Shown here: piece by piece, positions 35,723 through 45,252 of the stretch
Numbering within the stretch: the stretch's first letter is position 1
Layout: each line of letters opens with the position of its first letter
Origin: Bradyrhizobium sp. CCGE-LA001
GTDB lineage: Bacteria; Pseudomonadota; Alphaproteobacteria; Rhizobiales; Xanthobacteraceae
Assembly (NCBI RefSeq): GCF_000296215.2
Contig: NZ_CP013949.1
Span: 5,139,501 to 5,203,500, forward strand
DNA: 64,000 nt
Reading direction: 5' to 3'
Notes under the pieces: generated by a model
Databases searched by the model: none
Seen by the model: the letters and a program-made list of their open reading frames with translations, nothing else
Told to the model about the DNA's origin: nothing
Translations under genes and position numbers: made by a program

Positions 35723-36564
35723 GCGGCGGCAAGGCGAACGACAAGATTCTTGGCGTCGACCGGCTCACCATGCGCTTCGGCGGCATCGTCGCCGTGCAGG
35801 ACCTGTCCTTCGCAGCCGAGCGCAAGAAGATCACCGCGCTGATCGGGCCGAACGGCGCCGGCAAGACCACGGTCTTCAACTGCATCACCGGCTTCTACAA
35901 GCCGAGCGGCGGCAGCATCAGCCTGACCCACGACGACGGCGGGGTGATCGCGCTGGATCGGCTCAACGACTTTCGCATCGCCAAGCAGGCCAAGGTCGCG
36001 CGCACGTTCCAGAACATCCGTCTGTTTCCCGGAATGACCGCGCTGGAAAACCTAATGGTGGCGCAGCACAACGTACTTATGCGCGCTTCGGGCTTCACCC
36101 TCCTCGGCCTCCTCGGCGTCCCAGCCTATCGCGACGCCGAAAAGCGCGCCATCGATCTCGCCACCGACTGGCTCAAGCGGGTCAATCTGCTCGAGCGCGC
36201 CGACGATGCCGCCGGCAATTTCGCCTATGGCGACCAGCGCCGGCTCGAAATCGCACGCGCCATGTGCACCGAGCCCGCGCTGCTGTGCCTGGACGAGCCT
36301 GCCGCCGGTCTCAATGCCCGCGAGAGCGCGGCCCTGAGCGAGCTGTTGCTGTCGATCCGCGACGAGCTCGGCACCTCGATCCTGCTGATCGAGCACGACA
36401 TGTCCGTGGTCATGGAGATTTCCGACCACATCGTGGTGATGGACCACGGCGTCAAGATCGCGGAAGGCACGCCGCGCGAGGTCCGCGACGATCCCAAGGT
36501 GATCGCCGCCTATCTCGGCGCCGACGAGGACGAGGCCGTGGCCGTGATGGAGAGCGGGTCGTGA
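35719..36564 (+). CDS. livG: Branched-chain amino acid ABC transporter ATPase LivG
   Basis: A 281-residue ATPase: Walker A GPNGAGKTT, Q-loop FQNIRLFPGMTALEN, a signature in the variant form YGDQRRLEIARAM, Walker B LLCLDEPAAGLN and the switch His in IEHDMSVVMEISDHI. It starts with ATG in a 4-bp overlap with livM and overlaps livF by 4 bp at its end, so the genes are translationally coupled. The C-terminal tail (GADEDEAVAVMESGS) is acidic and longer than usual. Confidence 0.94.
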   Translation: MSGGKANDKILGVDRLTMRFGGIVAVQDLSFAAERKKITALIGPNGAGKTTVFNCITGFYKPSGGSISLTHDDGGVIALDRLNDFRIAKQAKVARTFQNIRLFPGMTALENLMVAQHNVLMRASGFTLLGLLGVPAYRDAEKRAIDLATDWLKRVNLLERADDAAGNFAYGDQRRLEIARAMCTEPALLCLDEPAAGLNARESAALSELLLSIRDELGTSILLIEHDMSVVMEISDHIVVMDHGVKIAEGTPREVRDDPKVIAAYLGADEDEAVAVMESGS

Positions 36565-37295
36565 CGTCGCCCCTGCTCGCGATCCGCGGTCTTCGCGCCG
36601 CCTACGGCAAGATCGAGGCGCTGAAAGGCGTCGACGTCGAGATCAACGCTGGCGAGATCGTCGCGCTGATCGGCGCCAATGGCGCCGGCAAATCGACCCT
36701 GATGATGACGATTTTCGGCAAGCCGCGCGCCCGCGCCGGCCACATCGTTTACGAAGGCCGCGACATCACCGACGTCCCCACCCACGAGATCGCGCATTTG
36801 CGCATTGCGCAATCGCCGGAAGGCCGCCGCATCTTCCCGCGCATGAGCGTGGCGGAAAACCTCCAGATGGGGGCGGACGCCACCGGATGCACGGAGGCCG
36901 AACGCGAGGCGACGCTGCAGCGCGTGTTCACGCTGTTTCCGCGGCTGAAGGAACGCTACGCCCAGCGCGGCGGGACCCTGTCCGGCGGCGAGCAGCAGAT
37001 GCTGGCGATCGGTCGCGCGCTGATGAGCCGTCCCCGGCTGCTCCTGCTCGACGAGCCCTCTCTCGGCCTCGCGCCGCTGATCGCGCGCCAGATTTTCGAT
37101 GCAATCCGCACCCTGAATCGGCAAGACGGCCTCACCGTCCTGATCGTGGAGCAGAACGCCAACCACGCACTCAAGCTCGCCCATCGCGGTTATGTCATGG
37201 TCAATGGCCTGATCACGCTGGCCGGGACCGGGGCGGAGTTGTTGCAGCGCCCAGAGATTCGCGCCGCCTACTTGGAAGGCGGCCGGCACGGCTGA
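36561..37295 (+). CDS. livF: Branched-chain amino acid ABC transporter ATPase LivF
   Basis: A 244-residue ATPase with Walker A GANGAGKST, Q-loop AQSPEGRRIFPRMSVAENL, signature LSGGEQQMLAIGRAL, Walker B LLLLDEPSLGLAP and IVEQNANHALKLA. It starts with GTG at 36561 in a GTGA overlap with livG. With LivG it forms the asymmetric ATPase pair of the importer. An upstream extension of the frame runs antisense to nothing but inside livG and is not used. Confidence 0.94.
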   Translation: MTSPLLAIRGLRAAYGKIEALKGVDVEINAGEIVALIGANGAGKSTLMMTIFGKPRARAGHIVYEGRDITDVPTHEIAHLRIAQSPEGRRIFPRMSVAENLQMGADATGCTEAEREATLQRVFTLFPRLKERYAQRGGTLSGGEQQMLAIGRALMSRPRLLLLDEPSLGLAPLIARQIFDAIRTLNRQDGLTVLIVEQNANHALKLAHRGYVMVNGLITLAGTGAELLQRPEIRAAYLEGGRHG

Positions 37296-37466
37296 GGCCC
37301 GCCAAGGGCCACCAAGTCGAATGACGTGCGGCCGAATGTGGCGAGATATCTCCGCCGCTGCCCGTATTTTGCCGGTGACTTCTCGGCGATTTCATTCAAG
37401 AATGGCGCCGGTTTGGACCGGGCGTGCCCCGGCAACTTCCACAGGCGACCACCCGCGAGGTATCTC

Positions 37467-38585
37467 ATGAAATCACTGAAGCTCATCGGTCTGGCATTCG
37501 GCGCATCGCTCGCGCTGTCGAGCGCGGCATTCGCGCAGGATGTCACCGTCGCAGTCGCAGGCCCGATGACCGGCGGCGAGTCCGCCTTCGGCCGCCAGAT
37601 GAAGAACGGCGCCGAGATGGCCGTGACCGACATCAACGCCGCCGGCGGTGTCAATGGCAAGAAGCTGGCGCTCTCCGTCGAGGACGACGCCTGCGATCCG
37701 AAGCAGGCGCGCTCGATTGCCGAGAAGATCGCCGGCGCGAAAATCCCGTTCGTGGCCGGGCACTATTGCTCGTCGTCGTCGATCCCCGCCTCCGAAGCCT
37801 ATGCCGACGGCAACGTGCTCCAGATCACGCCGGCCTCGACCAATCCGCTGTTCACCGAGCGCAAGCTCTGGAACGTGGCCCGCGTCTGCGGCCGTGACGA
37901 CCAGCAGGGCCTGATCGCGGCGCAGTACATTGCCAAGAACTACAAGGGCAAGAACATCGCGATCCTCAACGACAAGACCACCTACGGCAAGGGTCTTGCC
38001 GACGAGACCAAGAAGGCGCTCAACAAGGCCGGCATCACCGAGAAGATGTATGAGTCCTACAACAAGGGCGACAAGGACTTCAACGCGATCGTCTCGCGCC
38101 TGAAGCGTGACAACATCGACCTCGTCTATGTCGGCGGCTATCATCAGGAAAGCGGCCTGATCCTGCGTCAGATGCGCGACCAGGGCCTCAAGACCGTGCT
38201 GATGGCCGGCGACGCGCTCGCCGACAAGGAGTACGCCTCCATCACCGGTCCGGCGGGCGAAGGCACGCTGTTTACCTTCGGTCCCGATCCGCGCAACAAG
38301 CCGACGGCGAAGAAGATCGTCGAGGCCTTTAAGGCCAAGGGCATCGATCCCGAGGGCTACACGCTCTACACCTACGCGGCGATGCAGGTCTGGTCGCAGG
38401 CCGCGAAGAAGGCCGGCACCACCGACGCCAAGAAGGTCATGGAGGCGGTGAAGGCCGGCAAGTGGGACACCGTGATCGGCCCGATCGAGTATGACGCCAA
38501 GGGCGACATCAAGCAGATCGACTACGTCGTCTACAAGTGGGACGCGAAGGGCGGTTACGCCGAGATCAGCGGCAACGGCACCTAG
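37467..38585 (+). CDS. livK: Branched-chain amino acid ABC transporter substrate-binding protein
   Basis: A 372-residue periplasmic binding protein. The Sec signal peptide MKSLKLIGLAFGASLALSS ends at AFA-Q. The mature part has the Leu/Ile/Val-binding fold: VTVAVAGPMTGGESAFGRQMKNGAE, VAGHYCSSSSIPASEAY, ASTNPLFTERKLWNVARVCGRDDQQG and VYVGGYHQESGLILRQM. The start at 37467 follows GCGAGG. It lies 171 nt after livF and so may have its own promoter for higher expression. A strong terminator follows. Confidence 0.94.
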   Translation: MKSLKLIGLAFGASLALSSAAFAQDVTVAVAGPMTGGESAFGRQMKNGAEMAVTDINAAGGVNGKKLALSVEDDACDPKQARSIAEKIAGAKIPFVAGHYCSSSSIPASEAYADGNVLQITPASTNPLFTERKLWNVARVCGRDDQQGLIAAQYIAKNYKGKNIAILNDKTTYGKGLADETKKALNKAGITEKMYESYNKGDKDFNAIVSRLKRDNIDLVYVGGYHQESGLILRQMRDQGLKTVLMAGDALADKEYASITGPAGEGTLFTFGPDPRNKPTAKKIVEAFKAKGIDPEGYTLYTYAAMQVWSQAAKKAGTTDAKKVMEAVKAGKWDTVIGPIEYDAKGDIKQIDYVVYKWDAKGGYAEISGNGT

Positions 38586-38620
38586 CCGTTGGCTTTGACC
38601 TCGATCTCTCAATCATCATC

Positions 38621-38647
38621 ACGCCCCGGCTTGCCCCGGGGCGTTTT
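38621..38647 (+). terminator. Rho-independent terminator after livK
   Basis: ACGCCCCGG (38621-38629) pairs with CCGGGGCGT (38636-38644), followed by TTT and a GTC. It lies 36 nt after the livK stop and could also serve the convergent response-regulator gene. Confidence 0.85.
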
Positions 38648-38661
38648 GTCTTGCGACAGGA

Positions 38662-39048
38662 TCAGACGGTTTCGGGCAGCTCGCCGCCCGCCGCGGCCTG
38701 GGCCTTCCGCAGGGCTTGCAAGAGATCGTTCGGCCGAAACGGCTTTTGCAAACAGGCCACATTGGCGAGGTGTGGCGATTGCTCCATGAAATCGAGCGCC
38801 GTCATCCCGGAGACCGCGATGACGGGAAGCGCCGGCGCCCGTTCGCGCAGACCCGCGATGACATCGACGCCGCTGGTGTCGCCGAGGAAGATGTCGACGA
38901 TCGCCGCGTCAAAGGAACCTTCCGCAAAGGCTTTCAGCCCGGCTGCACCACTCTCGGCCTCCACGGCTTCGAACCGATTGACCCGGAGCACCATGGCGAT
39001 CATCGCGCGGACGTCCGTCTGGTCGTCGATGATGAGAACGCGAGGCAT
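38662..39048 (-). CDS. Single-domain response regulator
   Basis: A 128-residue stand-alone receiver domain. The acidic pocket is Asp8-Asp9, the phosphoacceptor Asp52 in AAIVDIFLGD, the switch Ser80 in AVSGM and Lys102 in LQKPF. No output domain is present, so it probably acts by protein contact or in a phosphorelay. The ATG at 39048 follows GGGAG; a TTG three codons upstream is less likely. It is divergent from a hybrid histidine kinase whose receiver could share phosphoryl groups with it. Confidence 0.92.
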   Translation of the reverse strand: MPRVLIIDDQTDVRAMIAMVLRVNRFEAVEAESGAAGLKAFAEGSFDAAIVDIFLGDTSGVDVIAGLRERAPALPVIAVSGMTALDFMEQSPHLANVACLQKPFRPNDLLQALRKAQAAAGGELPETV

Positions 39049-39192
39049 TGGGAACAACTCCCGGTATCCAGATCAGAATCCTCCGACTCAAGCCTGGAAC
39101 TCGAAACGGCGGAGGGGCATTATGACACCACCCCGTCAAGCCCTCCTTACCCGATCCCTATTCCGTGCTCCTACCGAGATTAAGTAAGCTGT

Positions 39193-39218
39193 AACCGTCG
39201 GTTGAGTCGTAACCGGTT
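39193..39218. promoter_or_regulatory. Two closely spaced palindromes in a divergent promoter region
   Basis: AACCGTCGGTT (39193-39203) and AACCGGTT (39211-39218) are both symmetric and share the AACCG half-site. They are about 16 nt apart centre to centre, between the response regulator and the hybrid kinase. The pattern suggests binding of a dimeric regulator to two sites. Confidence 0.4.
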
Positions 39219-39285
39219 CCGTTCACAAACCGCGCCTAGAACCCGCTACCATAAGCCCACAACTAGCGGAACGAGACGAGCTGAG

Positions 39286-42132
39286 ATGCTCAAGAGCCTG
39301 TCCAAAAGCTTGCCAAAAATCCCGCCCAAGATCGACCTGCAAGAGGTGGACGTGCCGGCGACGATCGATCGAAGCACATTTCTTTCGACCCTGCCGGCCA
39401 CCTCGACCGACCGTGCCGCGGCCCTGACGATCGTCGGCATCTCGTCGATTCTGTTCGCGATGGCCGCACCCTTCGCCGGTATCGCACTACTGCCAGTTCC
39501 CGCCTTCGTCGCGAGCTATCAATCGGCCCTTGCCGTGAGCGACATCGTCACGGCAGTGCTGCTGTTGTCGCAATTTGCGGTCTTGCGGACCCGCGCGCTG
39601 CTGTGGCTCGCGACCGGCTATCTTTTCACCGCTGCGGCCGCCGTGCTCCACGCCCTCACCTTCCCCGGGCTGTTCACACCGACCGGCCTGTTTGGCGCGG
39701 GCCGCCAGACGACGGTCTGGCTCTACATGATCTGGCACGCGGGCTTTCCGCTGTGCGTGGTGGGTTATGCCTGGCTGAAGGAGAAGGATGGGGGCGCCCG
39801 CGTTCGGATGACCGCCAACAGCGCGATCTATGCCAGCGTGCTCGGCGTCGTCGCCGCGATTGCGGTGTTCGGCTGGATGGTCACTGCAGGGCACGATCTG
39901 CTTCCGGTCCTGCTGCGCGACGGCCACTACACCCCGACCATGATCGGCGTCGTGTCCTTCGTGTGGTCGCTGAGCTTTGCTGCGCTCGTCTCACTCTGGT
40001 TCCGCAAGCCGCATTCGGTGATCGACATCTGGCTCATGGTGGTCATGTGCGCCTGGCTGTTCGACATCGCGCTGTCGGCGATCATCAACGTCGCACGCTT
40101 CGACCTCGGTTTCTATGCCGGCCGGCTTTACGGCCTCGCCGCGGCGACCTTCGTGCTTGCGGTGCTTCTCATCGAGAATGTCCGCCTGCAGGCGCACACG
40201 GTGGGCCTTGTCGGCCGGCTCCGGCAGCAATCGGCTTCGGAACGCGACTATTTCGGCAAGCGCCTCGCGCTGTACGGGGCGGTAGTCGAATCCTCCAACG
40301 ATGCCATCATCACGAAGACGCTCGACGGTATCATCACCGGCTGGAACAAGGCCGCCGAGCAGTTGTTCGGCTATTCCGCCGCTGAAGCCGTCGGCCAGCC
40401 GATCGATATTATCGTGCCGCCGGACCGCAAGGGCGAAGTCAGGAGCATCCTCAACCGGATCGCCAGCAACGAGTCGATCGCCCAGCACGAAACGATCCGC
40501 ATTCGAAAAGACGGACGTCCGCTCGACGTGGTGCTGAATATTTCCCCCCTGCGCACGGATCAGGGCGAGGTCATCGGCGCTTCCAAGATCGCCCATGACA
40601 TCACCGAGGAAAAGCAGGCGCGCGAGAAGCTGCGCCGCGAGACCGAAGAACGCCAACGCATCTTCGAGACGTCGCAAGATCTGATCCTGGTCACCGATGG
40701 CTACGGCAATTTTATCCAGGTCAGCCCGAGCGTGGAGAACATCCTTGGTTACAGTCCCGAGGACATGGTCGGGCACAGCGCGACCGAGTTCATTCATCCC
40801 GACGACCTCGAGAAGACGCGGAGCGAGATGCGGGCTGCCCGCCGCGGCGCGGTCAAGCGCAGTTTCGAGGCGCGCTACTACCACTACGACGGTCACGAGG
40901 TTACGCTGAACTGGATGGGCACCTGGTCGGAGCCGGTGAAGCGCCATTTCTTCATCGGACGCGACCTCACCGACAAGCAGGCTGCCGAGGCGCAGCTCCG
41001 GCAGGTCCAGAAGATGGATTCGATCGGCCAATTGACCGGAGGCGTCGCCCACGACTTCAACAACGTGCTGACCGTGATCACGGGCACGATCGGCATTCTC
41101 AGCGACGCCGTCGCCGACCGGCCAGAGCTTGCCGCCATCACCAAGCTGATTGACGATGCCGCCGAGCGCGGCGCGCAGCTGACCAAGCACCTGCTCGCCT
41201 TTGCGCGCAAGCAGCCGCTCCAGCCGCGCGAGATCGACGTCAACGCGCTGGCGCTCGAAGCCGCCAAGCTGCTGCATCCGACGCTGGGCGAGCAGATCAC
41301 GATCATGCCTCAGCTCACCGAGGACGCTTGGCCGACGCTGGTCGATCCGGGCCAGCTCTCTACTGCGATCCTCAATCTCGCGCTGAATGCGCGCGACGCC
41401 ATGCCCGACGGCGGCACCCTGGTGCTGGAGACCCGCAACATCTTCCTCGACGACGGCTACGCCAGCATGAATCCCGACATGGTCGCGGGCAACTACGTGA
41501 TGATCGCGGTCAGCGACACCGGCAGCGGAATCCCGCCGGACCTGATCGATCGGGTCTTCGATCCGTTCTTCACCACCAAGGAGGTCGGTAAGGGCACTGG
41601 CCTCGGCTTGAGCATGGTGTTCGGCTTCGTCAAGCAGTCGGGGGGCCACGTCAAGATCTACAGCGAGGTCGGCCACGGCACGAGCGTGAAGATCTACCTG
41701 CCGCGCTCGACCGGGGTGCTGGAGACCGAGTACGAGGCGCTCCAAAATGCGCCCATCACCGGCGGCAACGAGAAGATTCTGATCGTCGAGGATGACGCTT
41801 TGGTGCGGCAATATGTTGTGACTCAGGTCAAGAGTCTCGGCTATACCGCGCTCGAGGCCGCCAACGGCGCGGAGGCCCTCACCATCCTCGACAGTGACAA
41901 GACCATCGACCTGCTCTTCACCGACATCATCATGCCGGGCAACATGAACGGCCGGCAGCTTGCCGACGAAGCGGCCCGGCGCCGCCCCGACCTCAAGACG
42001 TTGTTCACCTCGGGCTACACCGAGAATGCCATCGTCCATCACGGCCGGCTTGATTCCGGCGTGTTGCTGCTGGCCAAGCCCTATCGCAAATCCGAGCTCG
42101 CCAAGATGCTCAGGACGGCGCTCGCCAGTTGA
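39286..42132 (+). CDS. Hybrid sensor histidine kinase with membrane MASE4-like, PAS, kinase and receiver domains
   Basis: A 948-residue protein. Residues about 55-330 form 7-8 transmembrane helices resembling a MASE4 sensory domain. Two PAS domains follow (about 345-460, with IITKTLDGIITGWNKAAEQLFGY; about 470-580, with ILVTDGYGNFIQVSPSVENILGY). The HisKA domain has His589 in GGVAHDFNNVLTVI. The ATPase domain has N-box LNARDAMPDG and G boxes DTGSGIP and GTGLGLSM. A C-terminal receiver has Asp880 in LLFTDIIMPG. The ATG at 39286 follows a weak GAG site. The kinase can pass phosphate to its own receiver and perhaps to the nearby single-domain regulator. Confidence 0.93.
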   Translation: MLKSLSKSLPKIPPKIDLQEVDVPATIDRSTFLSTLPATSTDRAAALTIVGISSILFAMAAPFAGIALLPVPAFVASYQSALAVSDIVTAVLLLSQFAVLRTRALLWLATGYLFTAAAAVLHALTFPGLFTPTGLFGAGRQTTVWLYMIWHAGFPLCVVGYAWLKEKDGGARVRMTANSAIYASVLGVVAAIAVFGWMVTAGHDLLPVLLRDGHYTPTMIGVVSFVWSLSFAALVSLWFRKPHSVIDIWLMVVMCAWLFDIALSAIINVARFDLGFYAGRLYGLAAATFVLAVLLIENVRLQAHTVGLVGRLRQQSASERDYFGKRLALYGAVVESSNDAIITKTLDGIITGWNKAAEQLFGYSAAEAVGQPIDIIVPPDRKGEVRSILNRIASNESIAQHETIRIRKDGRPLDVVLNISPLRTDQGEVIGASKIAHDITEEKQAREKLRRETEERQRIFETSQDLILVTDGYGNFIQVSPSVENILGYSPEDMVGHSATEFIHPDDLEKTRSEMRAARRGAVKRSFEARYYHYDGHEVTLNWMGTWSEPVKRHFFIGRDLTDKQAAEAQLRQVQKMDSIGQLTGGVAHDFNNVLTVITGTIGILSDAVADRPELAAITKLIDDAAERGAQLTKHLLAFARKQPLQPREIDVNALALEAAKLLHPTLGEQITIMPQLTEDAWPTLVDPGQLSTAILNLALNARDAMPDGGTLVLETRNIFLDDGYASMNPDMVAGNYVMIAVSDTGSGIPPDLIDRVFDPFFTTKEVGKGTGLGLSMVFGFVKQSGGHVKIYSEVGHGTSVKIYLPRSTGVLETEYEALQNAPITGGNEKILIVEDDALVRQYVVTQVKSLGYTALEAANGAEALTILDSDKTIDLLFTDIIMPGNMNGRQLADEAARRRPDLKTLFTSGYTENAIVHHGRLDSGVLLLAKPYRKSELAKMLRTALAS

Positions 42133-42189
42133 GCCTGCGGCACCTCTGCGCTATCGCAGAGGTGAACTCTTTCAGATCGCGAGGCCGGC

Positions 42190-43200
42190 TTGAAGAATCT
42201 CCTCACCGACATCGCCGGCGTCCGTGTCGGCCATGCCGAAGATGCGAAGGTCGCATCGGGCACGACCGCGATCATCTTCGACGCCCCTGCGGTCGCCGCG
42301 ATCGACGTGCGCGGCGGAGGCCCGGGCACGCGCGAAGACGCACTGCTCGATCTCGCCAACACCGTCGAGCGCGTCGACGCGATCGCGCTGTCGGGCGGCT
42401 CTGCCTTCGGCCTCGATACCGGCGGCGGCGTGCAGGCTTGGCTGGCCGAGCAGGGCCGCGGCCACCGGGTGCGCGAAGCCCTGATTCCGATCGTGCCGGG
42501 CGCGATTCTGTTCGACCTCCTCAACGGCGGCGACAAGGCCTGGGGACGCTTCTCGCCCTATCGCGACCTCGGCTACGCGGCGGCAGCCGCTGCCAGCTCG
42601 GACTTTGCGCTCGGCAGCGTCGGTGCCGGCTTAGGGGCCACCACCGCGACGTTCAAGGGCGGGCTCGGCTCGGCCTCGGCTGTGACACCAAGCGGCGTCA
42701 AAGTCGCGGCGATCGTCGCCGTCAACGCGGTGGGCAGCGTCACCGTCGGCAACGGACCGTGGTTCTGGGCCGCACCGTTCGAGGTGGACGGCGAATTCGG
42801 CGGACGCGGGCTGCCGGACAAGTTCACGGACGACATGCTCCGCATGCGCATCAAGGGCGGTCCCGCGGTGAACGCCCGCGAAAACACCACCATCGGCGCC
42901 GTCGTCACCGACGCGGTGCTGACCAAGCCCCAGGCCAAGCGGCTGGCGATGATCGCGCATACCGGCTTCGCCCGCGCGATCTATCCGGTGCATGCGCCGA
43001 CTGACGGCGACGTGCTGTTCGCCGCCGCGACCTGCGACAAACCGATCGAGCCGCTGGCCGGCCTGACCGAACTCGGTACGGTCGCAGCCAATGTGGTCGC
43101 GCGCGCGATCGCCCGCGGCGTTTACGGCGCGACCGCCCTGCCGTTCCCCGGTGCGCAGCCGGCGTGGCAGGACCGGTTCGGATCGCAACGAAACGCCTGA
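42190..43200 (+). CDS. P1-family (S58, DmpA/NylC-like) N-terminal-nucleophile hydrolase
   Basis: A 336-residue member of peptidase family S58. It starts MKNLLTDIAGVRVGHAED and contains VRGGGPGTRE, DAIALSGGSAFGLDTGGGVQ, AAIVAVNAVGSVTVGNG and the ENTTIGAVVTDA segment near the expected autocleavage site (Asn232-Thr233; Thr233 would become the nucleophile). Relatives include NylC nylon-oligomer hydrolase and beta-aminopeptidases, so a peptide- or amide-cleaving role is likely; the substrate is unknown. The start is TTG (42190) after GCGAGG. The gene is 57 nt from the kinase stop. Confidence 0.88.
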   Translation: MKNLLTDIAGVRVGHAEDAKVASGTTAIIFDAPAVAAIDVRGGGPGTREDALLDLANTVERVDAIALSGGSAFGLDTGGGVQAWLAEQGRGHRVREALIPIVPGAILFDLLNGGDKAWGRFSPYRDLGYAAAAAASSDFALGSVGAGLGATTATFKGGLGSASAVTPSGVKVAAIVAVNAVGSVTVGNGPWFWAAPFEVDGEFGGRGLPDKFTDDMLRMRIKGGPAVNARENTTIGAVVTDAVLTKPQAKRLAMIAHTGFARAIYPVHAPTDGDVLFAAATCDKPIEPLAGLTELGTVAANVVARAIARGVYGATALPFPGAQPAWQDRFGSQRNA

Positions 43201-43236
43201 CAAGGCGTTATCCCGGCGGGGCCAAGGTGCACCGTC

Positions 43237-43449
43237 ATGCCGTCGTCAGTGATCCGCTTCTTTCGCTATGCGCCCGACACGCGCGAGCTGAAGGTGACCT
43301 TCGTCAGCGGGCGCCTGTATGTCTACGAGGACGTGCCGGCCGAGGTCGCGGCCGCGTTCAGGGATGCGTTCTCGAAGGGCTCATTCTTCAACCGCGAAAT
43401 CCGCGACCGTTATGCCTATCGGGACATCACGCGCGAATACGCGGGCTAG
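43237..43449 (+). CDS. KTSC-domain protein
   Basis: A 70-residue protein matching the short KTSC-domain pattern: SSVIRFFRYAPDTRELKVTF, SGRLYVYEDVPAEVAAAFRDAFSKGSFFNREIRDRYAY. It is a small predicted nucleic-acid- or protein-binding beta-fold of unknown function. It follows the P1 hydrolase by 36 nt on the same strand. Confidence 0.85.
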   Translation: MPSSVIRFFRYAPDTRELKVTFVSGRLYVYEDVPAEVAAAFRDAFSKGSFFNREIRDRYAYRDITREYAG

Positions 43450-43462
43450 CCTGGAGTCCCGC

Positions 43463-44254
43463 TCACACACTCATCGACATCGATGAAGCCGCCGATCCCG
43501 CCGCGGACTGCGCCTGGCGCTGCATCATCTGTCCGAACCAGTCATAAGGTGAATTGCCGCCACCATTGGCATTTGAAGAGCTGGAGGCGCCCGGCACCGT
43601 CGTCGACATCTTGAAGCCGTCGGCATAGGTGACGGTGGTGGTGGTCGAGCCGTCCGCATTGGTCGTCGTCGTCGAGGTCGATCCGCCGCTCGCCTTCGAG
43701 CCTGATCCGCCGCCCGAGGCGTCACCCGAGCCGTCAGCGCCCTGCGCATGATGCCCATGACGGCCGCCCGTCAGTGCCTTCGTCATTTCGTCGAGGTTGA
43801 TGCTGTCGTCGGAGTTGGCATCCATCTTCGAGAACACGTCGTCGGCCTGCGCCAGATTGGTGCCGCCGGCACCGAGCGCCTCCTCGAACTCGGACTTGGT
43901 GATCTTGCCGTCGCCGTCCGCATCGATTTGCGAGAACAGATCCTTCAGCGCAGCCTCCCGGCCCTTCGACGTCGAGGACGCCGAGCCCGATGAGGTCGAG
44001 CTGCTCGCACCGTCGGCCGACTGGCTCTGCGCCGCGAACAGCGCGTTCATCGTCTCCGGCGAGATCTGCGGATACCGGCTCGAATTGACCGACGAGGTCG
44101 CGCCGCTGGTCGTGCTGCTGCCGCTGTCAATCGCAAACGGATTGGCCGCGCCTTGGGACGATCCCGTCTTCTGCGTCGAGGAGGACGATTTCGAGTTCGT
44201 CAGCGACTGGATCGCGTCGAGCGCACTCGATACCGCGCCAAGGGCGAACAACAT
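43463..44254 (-). CDS. EF-hand domain protein, Ser/Gly/Thr-rich
   Basis: A 263-residue protein with two EF-hand loops: DADGDGKITKSE (about residue 118) and DANSDDSINLDE (about residue 152), both with acidic residues at positions 1, 3, 5, 9 and 12 suited to calcium, in a typical paired arrangement. The rest is low-complexity Ser, Gly and Thr (SSSTSSGSASSTSKGR, GGSTSTTTTNADGS). A weak hydrophobic N-terminus (MLFALGAVSSALDAI) is not a clear signal peptide, so secretion is uncertain. The start at 44254 follows GGAG. Similar proteins are common in Bradyrhizobium; the function is unknown. Confidence 0.82.
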   Translation of the reverse strand: MLFALGAVSSALDAIQSLTNSKSSSSTQKTGSSQGAANPFAIDSGSSTTSGATSSVNSSRYPQISPETMNALFAAQSQSADGASSSTSSGSASSTSKGREAALKDLFSQIDADGDGKITKSEFEEALGAGGTNLAQADDVFSKMDANSDDSINLDEMTKALTGGRHGHHAQGADGSGDASGGGSGSKASGGSTSTTTTNADGSTTTTVTYADGFKMSTTVPGASSSSNANGGGNSPYDWFGQMMQRQAQSAAGSAASSMSMSV

Positions 44255-44507
44255 TGCACAACTCCAACTGACGCGGCATGCCGCGGCCAATGTTCCGAAG
44301 TTGACGTCAGCAAGCGTCGTGCCAGCGAAAAAAGCTCAATGAAATCCGCCTTCGCTGCACTTGGAACGCCCCGCAAACACCGGCAATTCGTGCCGGTCGC
44401 GGCAGAAATTTCCGCCCACAGGAAGCCGCCGCCCCCTGCATTGCCCGCCGAAGAAGCCCATGTTAGGCGAGGCCATTCCTCTTGCGGCCGCCACCGGACA
44501 ACGTGCC

Positions 44508-45209
44508 ATGACCCAAGCCTTCGCTCCTCGTCCCCTCGCCATCGCGCCCTCGATTCTGGCGTCGGATTTCTCCAGGCTCGGCGAGGAGGTGCGCGCGGTG
44601 GATGCCGCCGGCGCCGACTGGATCCATCTCGACGTGATGGACGGGCACTTCGTTCCGAACATCTCCTACGGTCCCGACGTCATCAAGGCGATGCGCCCGC
44701 ATACGAAGAAGATCTTCGACGCACATCTGATGATCTCACCCTGCGACCCCTATCTCGAGGCCTTCGCGAAGGCCGGCTGCGACCACATCACCGTGCATGC
44801 GGAAGCGGGTCCCCATCTGCACCGTTCGCTCCAGGCCATCCGCGCGCTCGGCAAGAAGGCCGGCGTCTCGCTCAATCCGGCAACGCCGATCAGCACGCTC
44901 GAATACGTGCTCGACCTCCTCGACCTCGTGCTGGTGATGTCGGTCAATCCAGGCTTCGGCGGCCAGGCCTTCATCCCCTCTGCGATCGGCAAGATCCGTG
45001 ACATCCGCGCGATGATTGCCGGACGCCCGATCGACATCGAGGTCGATGGCGGTGTCGGTCCCGACGTTGCCGGCGCGCTCGCGGCGGCCGGCGCCAACGC
45101 CTTCGTCGCCGGCACGTCCGTGTTCAGGGGCGGCACGCAGGAGGCCTACAAGACCAACATCGCGGCAATCCGCAACGCTGCCGCGGGCGCGCGCGGCGAG
45201 GCTATCTGA
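44508..45209 (+). CDS. rpe: Ribulose-phosphate 3-epimerase
   Basis: A 233-residue TIM-barrel enzyme interconverting ribulose 5-phosphate and xylulose 5-phosphate (pentose phosphate and Calvin cycles). Signatures: IAPSILASDFSRLGEEVRAV, WIHLDVMDGHFVPNISYG with the metal-binding His and Asp, DAHLMI, VMSVNPGFGGQAFIP and IEVDGGVGPD with the catalytic Asp. The start at 44508 was chosen for family length; a further opening upstream is unsupported. Whether it serves autotrophy (with a cbb operon) cannot be told here. Confidence 0.95.
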   Translation: MTQAFAPRPLAIAPSILASDFSRLGEEVRAVDAAGADWIHLDVMDGHFVPNISYGPDVIKAMRPHTKKIFDAHLMISPCDPYLEAFAKAGCDHITVHAEAGPHLHRSLQAIRALGKKAGVSLNPATPISTLEYVLDLLDLVLVMSVNPGFGGQAFIPSAIGKIRDIRAMIAGRPIDIEVDGGVGPDVAGALAAAGANAFVAGTSVFRGGTQEAYKTNIAAIRNAAAGARGEAI

Positions 45210-45252
45210 CCGCCGTTCGCGGTCCGAACCGGCCTTGTAGCCGGTGCGACCA

